A stretch of DNA of 64,000 nt from Vibrio marisflavi CECT 7928 (lineage in GTDB: Bacteria > Pseudomonadota > Gammaproteobacteria > Enterobacterales > Vibrionaceae), in contig NZ_CAKLDM010000002.1 in NCBI RefSeq assembly GCF_921294215.1, positions 2,170,001-2,234,000 of the forward strand, written 5' to 3'. Numbering within the stretch: position 1 is the first letter of the stretch; every line of letters starts with the position of its first letter. Shown piece after piece: positions 1 through 8,013 of the stretch. Position numbers and translations under genes: made by a program. Under the pieces are notes generated by a model. That model was not told the DNA's origin. It did no database searches and saw nothing but the letters and a program-made list of their open reading frames with translations.

Positions 1-78
1 TTCTGTTATTGGCTCACGCCCAGCTTTCCCTGTCACTCATGCTTTCCATGAAATAGCGTTGTGTTAATTCATTGTTTT

Positions 79-1698
79 TTAGTCCAAGTAGTTATACCCG
101 GGTACGGTTAAAAAGTTAGTCAGTTCATCGCTAGTGGTAAGATCTGCCATGAGCTTGGACGCTTCATCAAAGCGACCGCTGTTGAACCTCTCCTCTCCTA
201 GCTCCGATTTCACCACTTCAATTTCTTCAGTTAGGTATTGGCTAAAGAGCGCTTTGGTCACAACCTCTCCGTTATCCAAGCACTTACCATGTTTAATCCA
301 TTGCCAAATAGATGCGCGAGAGATTTCAGCAGTAGCAGCATCTTCCATCATGCCGTAAATAGGCACGCAGCCATTGCCAGAAATCCAAGCTTCAATATAT
401 TGCAGCGCGACACGAATATTGTGGCGCATGCCCTGCTCTGTTCGCTCACCTTCACATGGTTCCAACAGATCATCGGCTGTAATTTCCTCATCGTCAGCGC
501 GAGAGATATCGAGTTGATTGATACGCTCACCTAACACCTCGTCAAATACGCTTCTCGCGGTACCAGCAAGACCTGGATGGGCGACCCAAGTGCCATCATG
601 ACCATTGTTCGCTTCAATAGATTTGTCTTTGTTGATCTTGTCTAAAACCTGTTGATTCACTGCCGGATCTTTAGAAGGAATAAAGGCAGCCATACCTCCC
701 ATCGCGAACGCGCCACGCCTGTGACATGTTTTGACAAGTAGGCGGGAATAGGCATTTAAAAATGGTTTATCCATCGTTACCACTTGCCTATCAGGTAATA
801 CTCGCTCTGGGTAATCTTTTAATGTTTTAATGTAGCTAAATATATAGTCCCAACGGCCACAATTTAATCCAACAATATGTTCTTTAAGCGAGAATAAAAT
901 CTCGTCCATCTCAAATACAGCGGGCAATGTTTCAATTAAAACCGTGGCTTTTATTGTTCCTGTATCAAGACCGAAATAGGTTTCAGTATAGTGGAATACA
1001 TCACTCCACCATTTCGCTTCGTGGTGTGATTGTAGTTTCGGCAGATAAAAATAAGGTCCACTTCCTTTCGCTAATAATGCTTTGTAGTTATTGAAAAAAT
1101 AAACCGCAAAATCAAACAGCGCACCGGGGATCGCTTTTCCTTCAAAAGTGACATGTTTTTCTTTTAAGTGCAGACCTCGCACTCGACAAATTAGCACCGC
1201 AGGATCTGACGATAGTTGATATTGCTTACCATTGCCAGGGTTGGTGTAGCTGATGGTTCCCTTAACAGCATCTCGTAAATTAACCTGTCCATCTAGCACC
1301 TTACCCCAAGCAGGAGAGAGAGAGTCTTCAAAATCGGCCATAAACACTTTTACATTCGCATTTAGTGCATTGATAACCATTTTACGGTCTGTCGGGCCTG
1401 TAATTTCTACTCGCCTATCTTTTAAATCATCTGGAATACCTAGAACCTTCCAGCTGCCTTCACGAATGTCTTGTGTTTCCTGTAGAAAATTAGGCAACTC
1501 CCCCGCATCAATTCGACGCTGGCGTGCTTCTCTAGCCAAAAGTAAATCATCAACTCTGCCAGCAAATTGCTCACATAAGTTAGACAATAAAGCTTGCGCC
1601 TCGGCTGGGAAGATAGCAGCCTGGTCAGTCGTTAGCTCCCCTCTCAGGGTTAGTTTCTCTTGAGACAAGGTATTTTTCTCAGAGGTTTGTGCAAGCAT
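79..1698 (-). CDS. aceB: Malate synthase A
   Basis: Condenses glyoxylate and acetyl-CoA to malate, the second glyoxylate-shunt step, in the cytoplasm. The protein carries the malate synthase signature (KEHIVGLNCGRWDYIF, about residues 272-287) and the C-terminal MEDAATAEISR segment. From the chosen ATG it is 539 aa, close to E. coli AceB. The frame stays open 21 codons further, but the ATG at 1698 has an AGGAAGAG ribosome site just upstream and the extra N-terminus is unlike the family, so 1698 is preferred. aceA usually follows aceB; here the 78 bases after the stop are non-coding and anything beyond lies outside the window. Identity is very secure. Confidence 0.96.
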   Translation of the reverse strand: MLAQTSEKNTLSQEKLTLRGELTTDQAAIFPAEAQALLSNLCEQFAGRVDDLLLAREARQRRIDAGELPNFLQETQDIREGSWKVLGIPDDLKDRRVEITGPTDRKMVINALNANVKVFMADFEDSLSPAWGKVLDGQVNLRDAVKGTISYTNPGNGKQYQLSSDPAVLICRVRGLHLKEKHVTFEGKAIPGALFDFAVYFFNNYKALLAKGSGPYFYLPKLQSHHEAKWWSDVFHYTETYFGLDTGTIKATVLIETLPAVFEMDEILFSLKEHIVGLNCGRWDYIFSYIKTLKDYPERVLPDRQVVTMDKPFLNAYSRLLVKTCHRRGAFAMGGMAAFIPSKDPAVNQQVLDKINKDKSIEANNGHDGTWVAHPGLAGTARSVFDEVLGERINQLDISRADDEEITADDLLEPCEGERTEQGMRHNIRVALQYIEAWISGNGCVPIYGMMEDAATAEISRASIWQWIKHGKCLDNGEVVTKALFSQYLTEEIEVVKSELGEERFNSGRFDEASKLMADLTTSDELTNFLTVPGYNYLD

Positions 1699-2129
1699 AA
1701 TTCTCTTCCTTTGAAATAATTTCAAAATTACATTTGTAACTATCGAACCACAAATGCCCAAATTATATGACTTAAGAACAAAAGCCCAATTAGGGAGTAA
1801 ACATTCGGTTAATTTTCATTACCATTTAATACAAGATTCACAAATTCACTGTTAACTCACTAATTAGTATTACTTAAGCTACATCAACATGAGTGGATAG
1901 AAAAGGTAGAAAATAATAAAAAATAGAAATTCAAAGTTTTATTCCGATTGGTATTCTTTGCCCAATTTGAAGTGAAATTTAGTAAATATTACGTAATTAA
2001 ATTACACATAAAAATTTCATATAAACTATAAAAATGGCTTATTCAAACAGAGGTGAACAAAGATCAACCAGCCAAAGCATTGCTATTACATGGCTGACAA
2101 GATCAGGTAAATTATGGGAGGCAAGTTCG

Positions 2130-2219
2130 ATGTGTAAAATTAGTGATGTGAAGTTCGAAAAACTTCTGAAAGGTTCAGTAAGTAAAACTTGTAAAATTTT
2201 ACAAGTCAAAAAATACTAA
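2130..2219 (+). CDS. Possible 29-aa lysine-rich microprotein
   Basis: An ATG at 2130 is preceded by GGGAGG with an 8-base spacer, a near-ideal Shine-Dalgarno arrangement, and opens a 29-codon frame ending in TAA. The predicted peptide begins MCKISDVKFEKLL, has two cysteines and about eight lysines, and has no membrane segment. No family is recognised. The frame overlaps the 20-bp palindrome at 2187-2206, so the reading frame could be chance beside a regulatory site. The good ribosome site is the only positive evidence. Confidence 0.2.
   Translation: MCKISDVKFEKLLKGSVSKTCKILQVKKY
2187..2206. promoter_or_regulatory. Perfect 20-bp palindrome
   Basis: ACTTGTAAAA followed directly by its exact complement TTTTACAAGT, with no spacer. 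This form suits a dimeric repressor operator. It lies about 490 bases upstream of aceB and 118 bases past the oxyR stop codon. The inner TTGTA/TACAA halves are loosely GntR- or TetR-like, but I do not recognise the site. Confidence 0.4.
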
Positions 2220-2323
2220 CAAAATAATATTCTGGTTATTGACTTCAAACTAGCATTAATTACTAGGCTAATTTCTATTTCTTAGAGGCGATAAGCAAAA
2301 GCACTAATTTAGGCAGCAATTTG

Positions 2324-3229
2324 CTAAAGTAAGCCAGATACCACATCTGCAAGTCGATTGAATGTATCAACGCGAGAAGAACTGGGACGCCAAACAAGTC
2401 CAATATCTCTATAAGCTTGTTTTCCAGGAGGGTCAATCACTGCAAGGTTTTGATTTTCCAGCAGTCCATGATCAATAGCCATTTGTGGAATAAAAGTGGT
2501 TCCGAGGCCATTTGCAACCATTTGTACTAAAGTGTGAAGGCTTGTCGCGCTGAAAGGGTTGATTTTCTCTTTTGCGGTTAGCTGGCAAGCCGAGACAGCA
2601 TGCTCAGTTAAACAGTGCTCTTTTTCTAGTAAAAACACCGATTCATCAGGCAAATCTGCATATTTTATTGGTGTTGGGATGCTTTCAACCTGATCATCAC
2701 TGATCACCATCCGAAACGGATCATGGCCCACTACACGACTATCCATTTCACCGATATCAACAGGTAAAGCAAGAATAAGCACGTCAAGTTCACCATGTCG
2801 TAGTGCTGCTAGTAAATTAGTTGTCGTATCTTCTCTTAGCAAAAGGTTCAACTGGGGAAAGCGTGTATTCACATCTTGGACTAAGTCGCCTAGCAAAAAA
2901 GGCGCAATAGTAGGGATGCAGCCAACTCGAAGCTGACCTTGCATGCTATCGCCTTTGCAAATGTAGCCTAACTCTACAAGATCTTGAGCTTTAGCGAGTA
3001 ACTCTTTGCCTTGCTGAACCACAAGCTCACCAGCTTGGGTAAAAACTAATGGGCTTTTTTTGTCTTTCTTTTCATACAAAGGGCAACCCACAATCTCTTC
3101 GAGATTTTGAATGCCTTTACTTAGAGTCGATTGACTGACGAAGCAGCGCTCAGCAGCATCATTAAAGTGGCGAGTTTCGTGCAAAGTGATTAAGTAATGT
3201 AGTTGCTTTAAGCTAGGCCATTTAATCAT
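2324..3229 (-). CDS. oxyR2: Hydrogen peroxide sensor-regulator, OxyR2 type
   Basis: LysR-type activator with an N-terminal winged helix-turn-helix (about residues 5-65) and a periplasmic-binding-protein-like sensor domain. The redox pair is C206 and C215, spaced as in E. coli OxyR (199/208). The residue two before the sensing cysteine is glutamate (E204), where classical OxyR has glycine. That Glu is the feature I know from Vibrio vulnificus OxyR2, where it makes the sensor hypersensitive to peroxide. The gene is divergent from a typical 2-Cys peroxiredoxin gene, the arrangement expected for OxyR2 controlling Prx2. OxyR identity is near certain; the OxyR2 subtype rests on E204 plus the neighbour. 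Confidence 0.93.
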   Translation of the reverse strand: MIKWPSLKQLHYLITLHETRHFNDAAERCFVSQSTLSKGIQNLEEIVGCPLYEKKDKKSPLVFTQAGELVVQQGKELLAKAQDLVELGYICKGDSMQGQLRVGCIPTIAPFLLGDLVQDVNTRFPQLNLLLREDTTTNLLAALRHGELDVLILALPVDIGEMDSRVVGHDPFRMVISDDQVESIPTPIKYADLPDESVFLLEKEHCLTEHAVSACQLTAKEKINPFSATSLHTLVQMVANGLGTTFIPQMAIDHGLLENQNLAVIDPPGKQAYRDIGLVWRPSSSRVDTFNRLADVVSGLL

Positions 3230-3451
3230 ATTTATTAATGAGTTGTTGCAAATTTATTGTGGTTTATGAATACAAAAAAGAGATATAGTTACCCAGCAAT
3301 TCTTTAATCGCTTTTTTCGATTAACTTAATCTATTTAATTCGCTTTTTTCTATACTACATTCTGTAATATAGTTTGTCTCGAATTAAAACGGACCGAGCA
3401 AAAGCAGAGTTGTATTTGCTTGGAACTAACCAAAATTTTTAGGAGCAAAAA
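3230..3451. promoter_or_regulatory. Divergent oxyR2-prx2 control region
   Basis: The 222 bases between the divergent starts contain two copies of CGCTTTTTTC followed by one base and AT, at 3309-3321 and 3341-3353, 32 bases apart. ATCG, CGAT and ATCT tetrads at 3307, 3318 and 3329 recur every 11 bases. Eleven-base quarter-site spacing is what OxyR tetramers contact, so this is the likeliest OxyR2 site, although the classical ATAG/CTAT quarters are not preserved. Confidence 0.45.
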
Positions 3452-4060
3452 ATGGTACTAGTAGGTCGTCAAGCCCCTGACTTTACTGCAGCGGCAGTTC
3501 TAGGTAATGGTGAAATCGTTGATAACTTCAACTTCGCAGAGTTCACTAAAGGTAAGAAAGCTGTAGTATTTTTCTACCCACTAGACTTCACTTTCGTTTG
3601 CCCATCTGAGCTAATCGCTTTTGACAACCGTTACGAAGACTTCAAAGCAAAAGGCGTTGAAGTAATCGGCGTTTCTATCGATTCTCAGTTCTCTCACAAC
3701 GCATGGCGTAACACTGCTATCGAAGATGGCGGTATCGGTCAAGTTAAGTACCCACTAATTGCTGATGTTAAGCACGAAATCTGCCAAGCATACGATGTTG
3801 AGCACCCAGAAGCAGGCGTTGCTTTCCGTGGTTCTTTCCTAATCGACGAAGAAGGTCTTGTTCGCCACCAAGTAGTGAACGATCTACCACTTGGCCGTAA
3901 CATCGACGAAATGCTGCGCATGGTTGACGCTCTAAACTTCCACACTAAGCACGGTGAAGTTTGCCCTGCACAGTGGGAAGAAGGTAAAGCAGGTATGGAC
4001 GCATCTCCAAAAGGTGTTGCAGCATTCCTATCTGAGCACGCTGAAGACCTAAGCAAGTAA
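3452..4060 (+). CDS. prx2: Typical 2-Cys peroxiredoxin (Prx2/AhpC-Tsa family)
   Basis: Thiol peroxidase that reduces hydrogen peroxide and organic peroxides. The peroxidatic cysteine is C50 in DFTFVCPSE and the resolving cysteine is C171 in GEVCPAQW. A GGIG motif at residues 93-96 is the element linked to overoxidation sensitivity, but the C-terminal YF motif that usually accompanies it is absent, so the enzyme may be comparatively robust. Length is 202 aa, normal for Prx1-type enzymes. The start has an AGGAG site 5 bases upstream. It is divergent from oxyR2 and probably activated by it. Codon use looks like that of a highly expressed gene. A terminator follows at about 4161. Confidence 0.95.
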   Translation: MVLVGRQAPDFTAAAVLGNGEIVDNFNFAEFTKGKKAVVFFYPLDFTFVCPSELIAFDNRYEDFKAKGVEVIGVSIDSQFSHNAWRNTAIEDGGIGQVKYPLIADVKHEICQAYDVEHPEAGVAFRGSFLIDEEGLVRHQVVNDLPLGRNIDEMLRMVDALNFHTKHGEVCPAQWEEGKAGMDASPKGVAAFLSEHAEDLSK

Positions 4061-4378
4061 TTAAAACTTTAACAGCGCCCGCTCAACGGTTGCATTAAGG
4101 TTGGAAAATAATAAAGCAAAAAATGCTAATGCCAATCTGTTAAAGTAAAGTCTCAAATCAAAAGCCCGAAGCCCTTGCTCCGGGCTTTTTCTTTTCGGCT
4201 CAGTAGTTATTTTTTCTGACATTAGAGAAATATCGCTAAAAAGACAAAGCGTATCATTTGACAGACTTTCTATCCGATCACTCTTTAAACGTGATCAATG
4301 AGTCTTTATGATGAAAACCAATCGAATATATGTGTAGCACAACGGGTGCTCAATACAATTTCAGTACGAGGATACATT
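4061..4378 (+). other. prx2-dapD intergenic region
   Basis: The 318 bases between prx2 and dapD hold the prx2 terminator (4161-4192) followed by an AT-rich stretch that should carry the dapD promoter. No other element was recognised. Confidence 0.5.
4161..4192 (+). terminator. Rho-independent terminator of prx2
   Basis: AAAGCCCG (4161-4168) pairs with CGGGCTTT (4181-4188) across a 12-base loop, followed by a T-rich run. It lies 100 bases after the prx2 stop. Confidence 0.8.
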
Positions 4379-5410
4379 ATGGCCTTTTTCTCTCTTGCCT
4401 TTGGTACAGCAACTAAGAATCGTGATGGAAAAATCATCGAAGCATTTTTCCCAAATCCAGTACTGCACCCAAGTGACGCTTTAGTTGAACAGCTAACACA
4501 AGTTAGTGGCTATGAAGGCGGCAACCAAGTTATCGAAATCTCCCCTGCTCAATGTGGTGATATCGCGTCTGCATTTGAAGCAAATGGTGATAACACGAAT
4601 GCTTCGTTTGCAAACAAAGCGGCAAGCTCTGTGCAACCTTTAGTATTGGTTCTTTTAGCTGCTGACGAAAAGCCACAAAACGTAGCTGAAGGCTTCCTAA
4701 AACTGCAACTGATTTCTAATCGCCTAGTAAAACCTCACGGCACTGTACTAGATGGTATCTTTGGCCTGCTACACAATATCGCTTGGACAAACGAAGGCCC
4801 AATCGACTTACCAGAACTGGCTGATCGCCAAATTGAAGCTCGCTTGGCAGGCCGTGCTCTTTCTGTCGATTGTGTCGACAAGTTCCCTAAAATGGTCGAT
4901 TACGTTGTGCCAAATGGTGTTCGTATTGCTGACACTTCTCGCGTTCGCCTTGGTGCTCACGTGGGTGAAGGCACGACGGTGATGCACGAAGGTTTCATTA
5001 ACTTCAATGCTGGCACAACTGGTGTAAGTATGGTTGAAGGCCGTATTTCTGCAGGCGTTGTAGTGGGTGATGGCTCTGACATTGGTGGCGGCGCTTCAAT
5101 CATGGGCACGCTTTCTGGTGGTGGCACAGTAGTTGTCTCTATTGGTGAGAACTCTCTACTAGGTGCGAATGCTGGTCTTGGTTTCCCTCTTGGTGACCGC
5201 TGTACGGTTGAATCGGGCCTATATGTTACTGCTGGCTCGAAAGTTCGTATGCTTGATTCAGATGGTAATGAAGTTGAAGTTGTTAAGGCTCGTGATTTAG
5301 CCGGCGTATCTGATCTACTGTTCCGTCGCAACTCGGTGACAGGCCAAATTGAATGCCTAGCAAACAAAACAGCGGTTGAGCTAAACAGCGAATTACATAG
5401 CAATAACTAA
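4379..5410 (+). CDS. dapD: 2,3,4,5-tetrahydropyridine-2,6-dicarboxylate N-succinyltransferase, long form
   Basis: Adds succinyl from succinyl-CoA to tetrahydrodipicolinate in the succinylase branch of lysine and diaminopimelate synthesis. The C-terminal half is a left-handed beta-helix with hexapeptide-like repeats and the stretch VGDGSDIGGGASIMGTLSGG, typical of DapD. From the ATG at 4379 (ACGAGG ribosome site) the protein is 343 aa, the long DapD class of Vibrio and Pseudomonas rather than the 274-aa E. coli form. An in-frame ATG at 4298 would add 27 unlikely residues without a ribosome site. It is monocistronic, ending at a strong terminator. dapB, from the same pathway, is at the far end of the window. 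Confidence 0.94.
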   Translation: MAFFSLAFGTATKNRDGKIIEAFFPNPVLHPSDALVEQLTQVSGYEGGNQVIEISPAQCGDIASAFEANGDNTNASFANKAASSVQPLVLVLLAADEKPQNVAEGFLKLQLISNRLVKPHGTVLDGIFGLLHNIAWTNEGPIDLPELADRQIEARLAGRALSVDCVDKFPKMVDYVVPNGVRIADTSRVRLGAHVGEGTTVMHEGFINFNAGTTGVSMVEGRISAGVVVGDGSDIGGGASIMGTLSGGGTVVVSIGENSLLGANAGLGFPLGDRCTVESGLYVTAGSKVRMLDSDGNEVEVVKARDLAGVSDLLFRRNSVTGQIECLANKTAVELNSELHSNN

Positions 5411-5436
5411 TTGTTGTTAATCAGCTAAATCTCTTA

Positions 5437-5463
5437 GGCCAGAGTCACACCTGGCCTTTTTTA
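5437..5463 (+). terminator. Rho-independent terminator of dapD
   Basis: GGCCAG (5437-5442) pairs with CTGGCC (5451-5456), followed by seven T. It starts 27 bases after the dapD stop. Confidence 0.85.
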
Positions 5464-5543
5464 GTGCTGAAATTTTGTTAACACTGAATATTCCTGCCTA
5501 TTATTAGTTTACCCACTATAAAAATAATAAGTCAGGATCGGCC

Positions 5544-6548
5544 ATGAAAAACTTCATTACACACCTTCCCAAAGTAGAACTTCACCTTCATATCGAAGGC
5601 TCACTTGAACCCGAGCTAATGTTTGAATTAGCCAAAAGAAACAAAGTTGATATTCCGTTCGACACTCCCGAAGAAGTCAGGAAAGCGTATGAATTTGACG
5701 ATTTGCAGTCCTTTTTAGATATCTACTACAAAGGCGCAAATGTCTTAATCCACGAGCAAGACTTTTTTGATTTAACATGGGCCTACATGCTTCGCTGCCA
5801 AGAAGACAATGTGGTTCATAGTGAAATATTTTTTGACCCACAAACTCATACTGAGCGTGGTATTGCATTTGATACTGTCATCAATGGCATCTCAAAAGCA
5901 CTCGATAAAGCAAACAAAGAGCTCAATATAAGTAGTCAGCTCATCATATGCTTTTTGCGCCATTTAGATGAGGCTGCTGCTTTTGAAACCTTGCAGCAAG
6001 CGCTTCCATACAAAGACAAAATCATCGCCGTTGGGCTTGATTCATCAGAGCAAGGCCACCCACCTGAAAAATTCGCCCGAGTCTTCGCAAAGGCAATAGA
6101 AGAAGGGTTCTTAACCGTTGCCCATGCTGGCGAAGAGGGACCGGCTCAAAATATCTGGGACGCTCTAGATATGCTGAAGACTTCTCGCATAGATCATGGT
6201 GTTCGATGCGTTGAAGACCCGCATTTAGTTGAGACACTGGCAGAGCAGCAAATACCACTTACAGTGTGCCCGCTTTCCAATATTAAGCTCAAGGTATTTA
6301 AAGATATGCAGCAGCACAATATTGTTTCACTGCTGCGCTCGGGGGTATGTGTCACGGTAAACTCAGACGACCCAGCCTACTTCGGCGGTTACATGAATGA
6401 CAACTTCTATGCACTTGCAGATACGCATGAGCTCACCAAGCAAGAAATTGCTCAGTTTAGTATCAATGCCATTAACGCAAGCTTTATCGCTCCAGTCGCG
6501 AAAGAAGATCTGATTTCTGCAGTGCGATCTTACACAGCCAGTCACTAA
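5544..6548 (+). CDS. Adenine deaminase of the adenosine-deaminase fold (Aah1-like)
   Basis: Zinc hydrolase of the ADA superfamily, 334 aa. Metal and catalytic residues are visible: H14 and H16 in HLHIEG, H194 and E197 in HAGEE, H218 in RIDHG, and D275/D276 in NSDDP. Where true adenosine deaminases read AGDE, this protein reads DSSEQGHPP at about 166-174. That is the signature of yeast Aah1-type adenine deaminases, including bacterial proteins first annotated as adenosine deaminase. The inferred reaction is adenine to hypoxanthine plus ammonia for purine salvage. It is monocistronic with a terminator on each side. Superfamily is certain; adenine as substrate is a strong inference. Confidence 0.85.
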   Translation: MKNFITHLPKVELHLHIEGSLEPELMFELAKRNKVDIPFDTPEEVRKAYEFDDLQSFLDIYYKGANVLIHEQDFFDLTWAYMLRCQEDNVVHSEIFFDPQTHTERGIAFDTVINGISKALDKANKELNISSQLIICFLRHLDEAAAFETLQQALPYKDKIIAVGLDSSEQGHPPEKFARVFAKAIEEGFLTVAHAGEEGPAQNIWDALDMLKTSRIDHGVRCVEDPHLVETLAEQQIPLTVCPLSNIKLKVFKDMQQHNIVSLLRSGVCVTVNSDDPAYFGGYMNDNFYALADTHELTKQEIAQFSINAINASFIAPVAKEDLISAVRSYTASH

Positions 6549-6557
6549 CCTGAAGAT

Positions 6558-6580
6558 GGGAGCTTTTCGCTCCCTTTCTT
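6558..6580. terminator. Bidirectional hairpin between convergent genes
   Basis: GGGAGC (6558-6563) pairs with GCTCCC (6569-6574) across a TTTTC loop, with TTTCTT after it. It separates the deaminase gene from the oppositely oriented nnrS, whose stop overlaps its tail. Confidence 0.6.
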
Positions 6581-7763
6581 ACCCCGGATGTCCATCCACT
6601 CTTGGGCGGAGAAGCATGTGAGCAAAATTAAACACAAATAAACCAAATGCGAGTATCCAAAGCCCTGCACTAATATCAATCAACAACATCATATGCGTAG
6701 GAAACACAGGCACCAATAAGCCTCGAATAACAGCAGCAATCACAACCGATGCAAAAGCAATTCCCATCCTAGGACCTTTATAGATTTCTCTTCCAGTATG
6801 TCCCATGGTTACTCTCGCTATCATCGCCAAAATAACGCCACCTATTGCCCCAATAGCAAATAAGTGAAGCGCATTGTGCTGAGCAAAAGCATTTTGCCAA
6901 AGCGCGCGGATGATTAAGCTGGCAGGTAAGCAGAAGTAACTCAAATGTAGAGACCAAACCAACGGCTCTTTTAGTGAGATAAAGGGCTTCCAACGCGCAA
7001 TTCTCACTATCTGCGCAATACCAGCAGCTAGCATCAAAATAGAGCCAATTTGATTCATTAGTTCAGGGAAAAAGCTCACGACAAATAGAGCGGCTAACGA
7101 ACCATTTGCGATCAGCTCCAACACAAAAATGGGTTGCGACTTCTCAACTTGAAATCTCTTCTCGGTAAAAAATGGAATCACACGCCCACCCATAACCGAA
7201 ATAAGCAATGCAAACCACCACAGCATTGCTTGCCAAACAGCACTGGAGGAAAAAGGTAATACTCCTTCCAATGCGCCATAGCTCGCCAAATTCGCTAACA
7301 ATGCGACCAACAGCAAGGGAACAAAAAACAAATTGCGCCATTTCTTTGTTTGAACCACACGCTTTCCTAATTCAAACGCAACAAATACGTAGAGAAGAGA
7401 TTCGATGCTGGCAATCAATGCAATTGGTGCCTGAGTCCAAAACAATAGTCGAGGCAAAAACCAAAATGTGACCAGCACAAGCAACCTCCAATGTTTTGTG
7501 CCGGGAACTCCTGTCCAATTTTGAACTGCAGTAAGCAAGAAGCCGATAACAATAGCCATCGCGAAGCCAAAAAGCATTTCATGCACATGCCACCAAAGTG
7601 CAGGAACTTGTAGCGATGAGAACTGCCCGTTTTGGAACATGTAAACCCACAACGCAATCGCAATAATGGCGTATAAACTGCCCATGAGAAAAAATGGCCG
7701 AAAGGCTAATCTGAGATAAGAAGGAATCGCCTCTTCCTGTTTTTTGTCGGTAATATTAAGCAC
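6579..7763 (-). CDS. nnrS: NnrS family membrane protein (nitric oxide stress)
   Basis: Polytopic inner-membrane heme and copper protein, 394 aa with about 12 hydrophobic segments. The family hallmarks are visible: RPFF near residue 22, WHVHEMLFGFA near 58-68, AVQNWTGVPG near 84, GGRVIPFF in the middle and MGHTGREI near the C-terminus. NnrS proteins protect cells against nitrosative stress and are usually controlled by NO-responsive regulators. The start is GTG with AGGTGA just upstream. A perfect inverted repeat of 16-bp arms lies 110 bases upstream (7873-7910) and is a candidate operator. It is a single gene, divergent from the gamma-glutamylcyclotransferase-like gene. Confidence 0.93.
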   Translation of the reverse strand: MLNITDKKQEEAIPSYLRLAFRPFFLMGSLYAIIAIALWVYMFQNGQFSSLQVPALWWHVHEMLFGFAMAIVIGFLLTAVQNWTGVPGTKHWRLLVLVTFWFLPRLLFWTQAPIALIASIESLLYVFVAFELGKRVVQTKKWRNLFFVPLLLVALLANLASYGALEGVLPFSSSAVWQAMLWWFALLISVMGGRVIPFFTEKRFQVEKSQPIFVLELIANGSLAALFVVSFFPELMNQIGSILMLAAGIAQIVRIARWKPFISLKEPLVWSLHLSYFCLPASLIIRALWQNAFAQHNALHLFAIGAIGGVILAMIARVTMGHTGREIYKGPRMGIAFASVVIAAVIRGLLVPVFPTHMMLLIDISAGLWILAFGLFVFNFAHMLLRPRVDGHPG

Positions 7764-7872
7764 AGCTTCACCTAACTCTCTTTTCGTTTAAAACCACATA
7801 GTAGGGCAAGTTTTATTCCAGATTTAACTTTAAATAAAATCAAGTACCTAGAAGGAAAGCACTTCTATCAAA

Positions 7873-7910
7873 ATGTAAAATTAACAACGCTACTGTTGTT
7901 AATTTTACAT
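7873..7910. promoter_or_regulatory. Perfect inverted repeat, 16-bp arms, between nnrS and the gene at 8014
   Basis: ATGTAAAATTAACAAC (7873-7888), six bases GCTACT, then the exact reverse complement (7895-7910). No T-run follows on either strand and both flanking genes start away from it, so an operator is more likely than a terminator. It does not match FNR (TTGAT-N4-ATCAA) or the NsrR and NorR consensus I know. Confidence 0.6.
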
Positions 7911-8013
7911 CAAGAAGCATTGGGTAGATGTGTCAGTCTTGGCTTAAATTTGGCCTTTGACAAGAAATCTGATAATAATGACAGTGATGTAAGTAAGAAA
8001 TTACAGGTGTTCT

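Larger units (their letters stand above)
1699..2323. other. aceB upstream / oxyR downstream intergenic region
   Basis: About 625 bases, strongly AT-rich, between the start of aceB and the 3' end of oxyR. It must hold the aceB promoter, but I could not pick a convincing -35/-10 pair. It contains a perfect 20-bp palindrome (2187-2206) and a very short frame with a good ribosome site (2130-2219), both listed separately. No recognisable FadR, IclR or CRP site was seen. Confidence 0.5.

Noticed and set aside
1699..1761. Longer aceB start 21 codons upstream
   Set aside because: No ribosome site and no family similarity in the extra residues; the ATG at 1698 has AGGAAGAG.
2034..2219. 61-codon frame downstream of oxyR
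   Set aside because: No ribosome site at its first ATG; only the inner ATG at 2130 has one.
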